NCBI GenBank assembly: GCA_900547645.1
Contig: URHP01000045.1
Coordinates: 1 to 12,759 of the forward strand
Direction: 5' to 3'
DNA length: 12,759 bases
Source of the DNA: an uncultured Eubacteriales bacterium
GTDB lineage: Bacteria; Bacillota; Clostridia; Christensenellales; Borkfalkiaceae
In this document: positions 6,380 to 12,759 of the stretch, one piece after another
How the letters are laid out: every line of letters begins with the position of its first letter
Numbering within the stretch: the first letter of the stretch is position 1
The notes under the pieces: generated by a model
What the model was told of the DNA's origin: nothing
The model's database searches: none
What the model saw: the letters and a program-made list of their open reading frames with translations, nothing else
Position numbers and translations under genes: made by a program

Positions 6380-8065
6380 TTATGAATTGCCGTTTTCTTC
6401 CTGCGGCGGCTGTGCGTCGGGGACGTCAGAGGCCGTCGTTTGCACCGTTTCGGTCACGGTATCGGACTGCGGCGCACAGGGCGGGACGGGGACGGCGGGG
6501 GATCCCGCAGGCTCTTGCGGTCTGCGTTCCCGTTCGGCGGAGACCGCGATGATCCTGTCTGCGACGGCGGTGCCGAGCATGAGCAGGGTGAACACGCCCG
6601 CGCTGATGACGATGCCGTACTGCGGCTGCATAGACAGAGACTGCGTTTCCGTTGTTCCCGAAGCGTCGATGGTAAAGGGGAGAAGTTTGCCGGCGATCAG
6701 CGCATAACAGACGGTGATCGCGGCGCAGATGCAGAACGCCGCGATCGCGTATCCGATCTTGGGACGGCGTCTTTCCGCAACGGAACCGACAAGGTCGGCG
6801 AGCATCATGGTCATGACGGCGCCCAGCGCGACCATCAGCACAAATCCCGCAATGGAAGTCCCCATGATGAAGTTGAGCGTCTCCATGGTGGCTTCGGGCA
6901 GCCGAAGGCTCTCGATCAGATTGGCAACGGCAAGGGCAAGCTGTCCCGCGGTCGTGAACGCCGTCGCAAACCCGAGCTGATAGTAGTTTTCCTGCGTGTT
7001 GAGATAGGTGACGTGGTAGATGGTTTCAGCCTCATAGCTGTAGCTCCATCCGCCTTGGACACCGCCGCAGGCAAGCAGCGCAAAGACGACTGCCGCAAGT
7101 ACGATCCCGATACAGCCGAGGATCAGGTGTACCGCGCCGCCCTTCTGCGCGCTCTGTTTTGCCGTCGCAAGCAAGGAGCAGACCGCATAGGAGACGACGA
7201 GCGCCGCGACGATGCAGATGCCCGCGATGGTCGCTCCGTTCAGCATGATCCTGACGACGGTGCGCTGATAGGAGTTGGCTGTGCTCGTTACGTCGATGAG
7301 CGTCCCGTTATTTGCCGACAGAAAGAGCAGCGCGCCCGCTGCAAAGGAGAATACCGTGGCAAGAGCAAGTTTCCCCGTGCGCTTCTCCGTCTTGCCCAGA
7401 AGCCCGCGCAGATAGCGGATGACGGTCAGAATGAACAGCGTTACGGTCGCCAGGATCGCCAGCGCCGATACGACGGTCCCGTAGACGGTGCTGATATACA
7501 GCGACGTGGCATAATATCCCGGATACTGTTTGGTGCCGGCAAGCGCGCTCTTCACATCGTCGAACGCTTCGCCGAAGAAGTAGAACAGATTGTTCGAGAC
7601 GGCGGGATCGGTGTCCGCATAGACGCAGCCGATCAGGAACAGAAAGACGAACGCCGCCAGCGCGGCAGCTGCCGCACATGCTTCCGCCGCATATCTGAGC
7701 GCGCGGCCCGTATCCATTTTTGCCTTGACGGACGCCGCGGCGGTTGCGGGCGCGGCATATGCCGGAGTGCAGGAAACGGGCTGTTTGAAGACGGCGGGAC
7801 CGTTGGCGGGCTGCGCCGCAGGCGCGGTTGCGTTGGCTTGCGGTATTCCGCAGTAGTTGCAGAAGCGCGCGCCCGGGCGGACGGGTTTTCCGCAGGCGGT
7901 GCAAACGCCGTCCATGCGGGTTCCGCAGTTCTGGCAGTACAGCGCGTCTGCCGGGTTGGGCGCGCCGCACACGGGGCACGCGCGGTCTTGGGAAAGCGGA
8001 GTGCCGCAGCTTCGGCAGAATTTTGCGTCGCCGTCGTTCTCTGCCCCGCAGGCAGGACAATTCAT
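6380..8065 (-). CDS. Polytopic membrane protein with three N-terminal zinc ribbons, function unknown
   Basis: The 561-residue protein begins with three consecutive zinc ribbons: Cys3/6/17/20, Cys30/33/44/47 and Cys55/58/69/72, all cysteines present. An Ala/Pro-rich linker (about 76-115) follows. About nine membrane segments come next, near 125-148, 195-218, 232-250, 272-300, 312-335, 363-386, 398-424, 435-460 and 484-508. A hydrophilic Pro/Gln/Glu tail closes it. The block from about 163 to 250 aligns well with residues 127-214 of the neighbour at 4636-6243 (YPxYYxTSLYxSTVxGTV, then LFILTxxR, GKT and FSFxxGALLFLS). The frame is open to 8086, but GGGGAG (8074-8079) lies eight bases before the ATG at 8065, and the first ribbon starts right there, so 8065 is chosen. 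No catalytic or substrate-binding motif was recognised. The ribbons may mediate protein or nucleic acid contacts, which is inference. Confidence 0.85.
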   Translation of the reverse strand: MNCPACGAENDGDAKFCRSCGTPLSQDRACPVCGAPNPADALYCQNCGTRMDGVCTACGKPVRPGARFCNYCGIPQANATAPAAQPANGPAVFKQPVSCTPAYAAPATAAASVKAKMDTGRALRYAAEACAAAAALAAFVFLFLIGCVYADTDPAVSNNLFYFFGEAFDDVKSALAGTKQYPGYYATSLYISTVYGTVVSALAILATVTLFILTVIRYLRGLLGKTEKRTGKLALATVFSFAAGALLFLSANNGTLIDVTSTANSYQRTVVRIMLNGATIAGICIVAALVVSYAVCSLLATAKQSAQKGGAVHLILGCIGIVLAAVVFALLACGGVQGGWSYSYEAETIYHVTYLNTQENYYQLGFATAFTTAGQLALAVANLIESLRLPEATMETLNFIMGTSIAGFVLMVALGAVMTMMLADLVGSVAERRRPKIGYAIAAFCICAAITVCYALIAGKLLPFTIDASGTTETQSLSMQPQYGIVISAGVFTLLMLGTAVADRIIAVSAERERRPQEPAGSPAVPVPPCAPQSDTVTETVQTTASDVPDAQPPQEENGNS

Positions 8066-8100
8066 TGCATATTCTCCCCTTATCAATTAATTTCTTCCCA

Positions 8101-8129
8101 AGTATAGCACAGTCGCGGGTGGCTTGCAA
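8101..8129 (-). promoter_or_regulatory. Sigma-A-like promoter for the three-ribbon gene
   Basis: On the minus strand TTGCAA (8124-8129) and TATACT (8101-8106) are spaced by 17 bases, about 35 bases before the start codon. It lies just beyond the terminator of the preceding gene, so the two genes are probably separate transcripts. Confidence 0.7.
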
Positions 8130-8149
8130 TGGTTTTTCAAAAATTTATG

Positions 8150-8174
8150 AAAAAATCCGCACCGTTCGGTGCGG
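8150..8174 (-). terminator. Intrinsic terminator after the ribbon-less membrane protein gene
   Basis: On the minus strand CCGCACC pairs with GGTGCGG around a four-base loop (8157-8174), followed by A and six T (complement of 8150-8156). It begins ten bases after the stop of the gene ending at 8185. Confidence 0.88.
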
Positions 8175-8184
8175 GGAAAGTTGT

Positions 8185-9099
8185 TTATCGATTGTCCCGC
8201 CGGGAGGGGAACGCATCCGGTATCAGGGCGGCAAGCAGAAGCAGTACAAGCAGCAGGATCACCGCGGGAACGAGCGCCGCGGAGAGCGCCGCCGTGCCTG
8301 CAGCCGGTTCCAAAAGAAACAGTTCGCAAAGGGCGGCTGCAGCGGCAAAGAGCGCCGTCAGCGCGGCACGCAGGAACACGGGCTTGGGACGCTGCGCGAT
8401 CCCGCCGAACAGCCGCTCCAGCAGCAGAACGGCACACGCTGCAAAGGCGGTCTCGAACGCAAATGCCGCGCAGGCAAGCGCGCTCTTTTCGGGGGAGAGC
8501 CCCGCCGCGGCAAGCCGCAGAAGTCCGAGACGGTCTCCGTCCGTGACGGCGCCCGAAGAAAAGAGCGCAAAGACGGCAAGCGTCAGTACGCCGGCGAGCG
8601 CGCGCAGGAATGCATGCGGCGTGTACAGCGTCCTTCCTTTGGCGATCAGAAAGAGGGCGGCTGACGCAAGCAGCAGCGCGCCGCCCGTGCCGATGCCCGC
8701 CGCGCTGACGGGGCTTAGCCGGTACGTTCCGTCGGCGGCGCAGGCGCAGAACAGCATGATCCCCGCCAAATAGGAAAAGTAGACGGCATAGCTGAAGTAG
8801 AGGGAGTCCTTTTTGCTTTTGCCGCGCAGAAAACGCACATAGCGCAGCACGGTGAGCGCAAAGAGGACGCACACCGCCCCGAGTGAGAGCGCCGCGGCAA
8901 CGGCGCCGAGCGCGCCGAGCGGCTGTGAAGACTGCCCGAACAAGCCGATCAGAGAAATACCTTCTCCCTGCACGGGGCGCAGTTCCGTGAAGAAAACAAA
9001 GATGAGCGAGGAAAGCGCGGAGAGCAATGCGCACGCTTCCCCGATCGGGGCGAGACGGTGCGCGTCCGTCTGCCGCAGCTGTGTTCTGAAATCCTGCAT
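8185..9099 (-). CDS. Polytopic membrane protein, ribbon-less relative of the two downstream proteins
   Basis: The 304-residue protein has about eight hydrophobic segments, near 18-38, 64-88, 101-119, 133-154, 163-182, 203-225, 242-263 and 271-294, and no cysteine-pair ribbon. It is rich in Ala and Leu. The first segment (EACALLSALSSLIFVFF) resembles NACAMMGALISFIFVFL and EACAAAAALAAFVFLFL of the neighbours. The order LFALTVLRYVRFLRGK, then YFSYLAGIMLF, repeats their second and third segments. The long loop between segments 1 and 2 is much shorter, and the C-terminal tail is missing. It therefore looks like a shortened paralogue. An upstream GTG at 9114 is in frame but overlaps the AGGAGG at 9105-9110, so the ATG at 9099 is preferred. 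It has its own promoter and terminator. No function can be assigned. Confidence 0.78.
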   Translation of the reverse strand: MQDFRTQLRQTDAHRLAPIGEACALLSALSSLIFVFFTELRPVQGEGISLIGLFGQSSQPLGALGAVAAALSLGAVCVLFALTVLRYVRFLRGKSKKDSLYFSYAVYFSYLAGIMLFCACAADGTYRLSPVSAAGIGTGGALLLASAALFLIAKGRTLYTPHAFLRALAGVLTLAVFALFSSGAVTDGDRLGLLRLAAAGLSPEKSALACAAFAFETAFAACAVLLLERLFGGIAQRPKPVFLRAALTALFAAAAALCELFLLEPAAGTAALSAALVPAVILLLVLLLLAALIPDAFPSRRDNR

Positions 9100-9121
9100 G
9101 CGAACCTCCTGCACGTCCGCT

Positions 9122-9151
9122 ATTGTATCACGCGGGCGGGGGTGCGGTCAA
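9122..9151 (-). promoter_or_regulatory. Sigma-A-like promoter for the ribbon-less membrane protein gene
   Basis: On the minus strand TTGACC (9146-9151) and TACAAT (9122-9127) are spaced by 18 bases. The leader would be short, with AGGAGG at 9105-9110 before the ATG at 9099. Confidence 0.7.
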
Positions 9152-9192
9152 GCGGCGGGCGGAAAATTTTGGGCAAAGTATACAAGAACGGG

Positions 9193-9245
9193 GGACAAGT
9201 TTGTGGCAATTGTCCATTGTTTTTTGCCGCGAAAGCATGTAAAAT
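9193..9245 (+). promoter_or_regulatory. Promoter and possible operator of the ABC ATPase gene
   Basis: TTGTTT (9217-9222) and TAAAAT (9240-9245) are spaced by 17 bases, about 40 bases before the ATG. Directly upstream lies a perfect inverted repeat, GGACAA (9193-9198) and TTGTCC (9210-9215), with 11 bases between. This could be a regulator site; which regulator is unknown. Confidence 0.55.
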
Positions 9246-9283
9246 ATAGGAAGATAAATCAAAACCGATTTAGGGAGGAAATT

Positions 9284-10783
<1,500 letters not shown>

Positions 10784-10801
10784 ATAACGCTTACGAACGA
10801 G

Positions 10802-10830
10802 AAGACGCCCGTCGGAAGACGGGCGTCTTT
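10802..10830 (+). terminator. Intrinsic terminator after the ABC ATPase gene
   Basis: AAGACGCCCGTC (10802-10813) pairs perfectly with GACGGGCGTCTT (10818-10829) around a GGAA tetraloop of the GNRA kind. The T-run is short (TTT then G), so termination may be partial. Confidence 0.8.
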
Positions 10831-10851
10831 GCGCGCCGTGTGCACAAATCA

Positions 10852-10880
10852 TTGACAAATTTCCGAAAATAGAGTAAGAT
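10852..10880 (+). promoter_or_regulatory. Near-consensus sigma-A promoter for the metal exporter gene
   Basis: TTGACA (10852-10857) and TAAGAT (10875-10880) are spaced by exactly 17 bases. The leader to the ATG at 10910 would be only about 23 bases, leaving no room for a riboswitch. hisC may be read from the same promoter. Confidence 0.85.
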
Positions 10881-10909
10881 AAGTTACATCACAAAAGGAG
10901 GCAAGAATC

Positions 10910-11923
10910 ATGTGGGATGCCGTATTGGACGCGGTGCTGGATACGCTCAAACTTTTTCCCTTCCTGCTCCTTTTGTATATTCTGATCGAACTCATGGAGC
11001 ACAACACGAAGGTGGGGCGGGCAAACGCCGCGCTTTCGGGCAGATGGGCGCCCCTTCTGGGCGGCGCCACGGGGCTTGTGCCCATGTGCGGATTTTCCGT
11101 CATGGCGGCCAAACTGTACGAAAAGCGTTACGTCACGCTCGGCACGCTGCTCGCCGTATTCATCGCCACCAGCGACGAAGCGTTTCTCGTCATGCTCGTT
11201 TCGGACATGAGCTGGGCGAACAAGGCGGCGTCCATTCTCTCCATGTGTGGGATCAAGCTCCTGCTCGGCGCGGGGATCGGATATGCCGCGGACTTCTTCT
11301 GCAGGCGCAGGGGCGCGCAGCTCGTACCCATGCCCGCTCCGCAGACTGCAGGGGCGGAGCATGTCTGCGATGCGGAGCAGATGCACGAAGAAGCGGACCA
11401 TGACCACGATCACGGACATGCCCACAGCGAAGAGGGGCACCATCATGGACATGCTCATGATGAAGAAGAGTTTACTGCCTGCGAACACAAGCACGGCAAG
11501 AAGGGAAATCTTTCCCTTTACTTTGTCTCACCCCTGCTGCATGCGCTGCAGGTCGCGGCGTTTGTGCTGCTGGTCAATCTGATCTTCGGCATCCTCATGT
11601 ACTATCAGGAGGACGCCGTGACGGATTTCCTGCAGGGGAGCGGATATTGGTATCAGCCGCTCATCTGTTCTCTGATCGGCTTTATCCCCAACTGTGCGTC
11701 TTCCGTCATTCTCGCCGAAGTGTATGCGATCGGCGGGATCTCGTTCGGGAGCTGCCTTGCGGGGCTTATCGTCAACGCGGGGCTGGGGTATCTCGTGCTC
11801 TTCAAAAATGTCAGACAGTGGAAGCGCACGCTGGCGGTCTGCCTGTTCATGATCGCGCTCGGGATCGCGGTCGGGTATGCCGTGAACGCGGTCTCGCTTA
11901 CGCTGCCGCCCCTTTCACTCTGA
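10910..11923 (+). CDS. Putative heavy-metal exporter, ArsP_2-like, with histidine-rich loop
   Basis: The 337-residue membrane protein has two halves joined by a hydrophilic loop. Each half holds an equivalent motif: GLVPMCGFSV at 55-64 and GFIPNCASSV at 257-266, both followed by a long hydrophobic stretch, which indicates an internal duplication. The loop at about 151-199 is extremely rich in His, Asp and Glu (HDHDHGHAH at 164-172, EEGHHHGHAHDEEE at 174-187). It probably binds divalent metal on one face of the membrane. The overall pattern fits the ArsP_2 (putative 10-TM heavy-metal exporter) family, sometimes annotated as a putative manganese transporter; this is recognition from memory. The substrate is not known. 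AAAAGGAGG at 10893-10901 supports the start. hisC begins 38 bases downstream on the same strand. Confidence 0.8.
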   Translation: MWDAVLDAVLDTLKLFPFLLLLYILIELMEHNTKVGRANAALSGRWAPLLGGATGLVPMCGFSVMAAKLYEKRYVTLGTLLAVFIATSDEAFLVMLVSDMSWANKAASILSMCGIKLLLGAGIGYAADFFCRRRGAQLVPMPAPQTAGAEHVCDAEQMHEEADHDHDHGHAHSEEGHHHGHAHDEEEFTACEHKHGKKGNLSLYFVSPLLHALQVAAFVLLVNLIFGILMYYQEDAVTDFLQGSGYWYQPLICSLIGFIPNCASSVILAEVYAIGGISFGSCLAGLIVNAGLGYLVLFKNVRQWKRTLAVCLFMIALGIAVGYAVNAVSLTLPPLSL

Positions 11924-11925
11924 GC

Positions 11926-11935
11926 ATTGCGCAAT
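11926..11935. repeat. Perfect 10-base palindrome between exporter gene and hisC
   Basis: ATTGCGCAAT lies three bases after the exporter stop and 27 bases before the hisC ATG. It is self-complementary with no loop, so as RNA it is a weak hairpin. A protein binding site is possible, but a chance occurrence cannot be excluded. Confidence 0.3.
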
Positions 11936-11961
11936 CATAATACGATTTCCGGAGGCGCTGT

Positions 11962-12759
11962 ATGGATTTTCTCAGCAAAAAGGCGCGCGCGATCGCGCCG
12001 TATACGGCAGGCGAACAGCTGCGCGGCAAGACGTACGTCAAACTCAACACCAACGAAAATCCCTATCCGCCTTCTCCGCGCGTCAAAGCCGCGCTGGAAG
12101 GGCTGAACGCGGATGAGCTGCGCCGCTATCCCCGTCCCGACGCGGGGCTGCTGCGCGCCGCCATCGCGGAAAAAGAGGGCGTCTCGCCCGAAAACGTGTT
12201 CTGCGGGAACGGCTCGGACGAAGTGCTGGCGCTCTCCTTTCCCGCCTTTTTCAATGCGGACGGCGCGGGCGCATGTTTTGCAGATCTGACATATTCCTTT
12301 TACGAGGTCTTCGCGGCGTTCTTCGGGATCCCCGAAAAGATCGTGCCGCTGAAGGACGATTTTACCTTCGATCTGGACGCCATGCGCGCGCAGGACTGCC
12401 GCGGGTATTACATTGCCAATCCCAATGCGCCCACAGGCATCGGCATCGGGCGGACGGAAATGGAACGCTTTGTCGCTTCCGTCCCCGAAAAGATCGTCGT
12501 GCTCGACGAGGCGTACATGGACTTTTTCGGCGAAAGCTGCGTTCCCCTTGTCAGGCGGTACGACAACGTGCTCGTGGTAAAGACGTTTTCCAAGAGCTAT
12601 GCGCTGGCGGGGATCCGCTGCGGCTACGCCGTCGGCAGCAAGGCGCTCATTGCGGGGCTCATGCGCATGAAGGACTGCTTCAATTCCTATCCCGTGGACG
12701 CGGTGGCGGAGGCGGTCTGCTGTGCGGCGGTCGGCGACGGCGCATATCTGTCTCTTATA
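11962..12759 (+). CDS. hisC: Histidinol-phosphate aminotransferase, C-terminal part cut by the window edge
   Basis: The first 266 residues are present and the frame is open to the window end. It is a fold-type I PLP aminotransferase. TNENPYPPSP (30-39) is the HisC N-terminal signature. GNGSDEVL (82-89) lies near the cofactor phosphate site. IANPNAPTG (151-159), LDEAYMDF (181-188) with Asp182 for the pyridine nitrogen, and FSKSYALAGIRCGY (209-222) with Lys211 as Schiff-base lysine follow in order. HisC transfers an amino group from glutamate to imidazole-acetol phosphate in histidine synthesis. The residue before PTG is usually Asn and is Ala156 here, with Asn155 just before it. About 85-100 residues are missing. 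GGAGG at 11951-11955 supports the start. No other his gene is visible, so the rest of the pathway must lie downstream or elsewhere. Confidence 0.95.
   Translation, partial: MDFLSKKARAIAPYTAGEQLRGKTYVKLNTNENPYPPSPRVKAALEGLNADELRRYPRPDAGLLRAAIAEKEGVSPENVFCGNGSDEVLALSFPAFFNADGAGACFADLTYSFYEVFAAFFGIPEKIVPLKDDFTFDLDAMRAQDCRGYYIANPNAPTGIGIGRTEMERFVASVPEKIVVLDEAYMDFFGESCVPLVRRYDNVLVVKTFSKSYALAGIRCGYAVGSKALIAGLMRMKDCFNSYPVDAVAEAVCCAAVGDGAYLSLI

Noticed and set aside
6440..8107. 555-codon plus-strand open frame opposite the three-ribbon gene
   Set aside because: It is Arg/Asp/Gly-rich without domains. The minus strand has intact ribbons and membrane segments with proper start signals.
8852..9283. N-terminal extension of the ABC ATPase by 144 residues
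   Set aside because: This stretch overlaps the minus-strand membrane protein gene and the promoter. The family start and AGGGAGG site fit 9284.

Overview
The window reads as a chromosomal segment of a GC-rich member of the Firmicutes, most likely class Clostridia. The support is the gene content (RqcH, trigger factor-ClpP-ClpX in one run, an MsmX-type sugar ABC ATPase, HisC), strong AGGAGG-type ribosome binding sites and sigma-A-like promoters. An uncultured gut lineage such as Christensenellales would fit, but that placement is an impression and not a result. No mobile element, phage gene, CRISPR array, tRNA or rRNA was recognised. The window cuts a gene at each end.

Layout. Bases 1-919 (minus) hold the N-terminal 306 residues of the ribosome quality control factor RqcH. 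A 143-base divergent promoter region follows. Bases 1063-4504 (plus) form tig-clpP-clpX: the nascent-chain chaperone trigger factor, the ClpP protease and its ClpX unfoldase. tig and clpP overlap by one base. A GC-rich, hairpin-rich 194-base spacer separates clpP from clpX. The operon ends at a strong intrinsic terminator (about 4514-4554), which faces a second terminator belonging to the convergent minus-strand genes (4595-4624).

Bases 4636-9099 (minus) hold three consecutive related membrane proteins of no recognised function. In transcription order they are a form without zinc ribbons (304 aa, about 8 membrane segments), a form with three N-terminal zinc ribbons (561 aa, about 9 segments) and a form with two (535 aa, about 9 segments). 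The first two have their own promoter-like sequences, and the first ends in its own terminator. This cluster is the best candidate for something undescribed.

Bases 9284-10783 (plus) encode a stand-alone MsmX/UgpC-type ABC ATPase with an unusual, roughly 115-residue low-complexity C-terminal tail. A terminator hairpin and a near-consensus promoter follow. Next comes a polytopic putative heavy-metal exporter of the ArsP_2 type with a histidine-rich central loop (10910-11923), then the first 266 codons of histidinol-phosphate aminotransferase HisC (11962 to the window end).

How the parts fit together. RqcH, trigger factor, ClpP and ClpX all act on nascent or stalled polypeptides. In Bacillus, poly-alanine tails added by RqcH lead to degradation by ClpXP, so the divergent arrangement groups a protein quality control pathway. 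The ABC ATPase, the metal exporter and HisC show no obvious functional link to each other.
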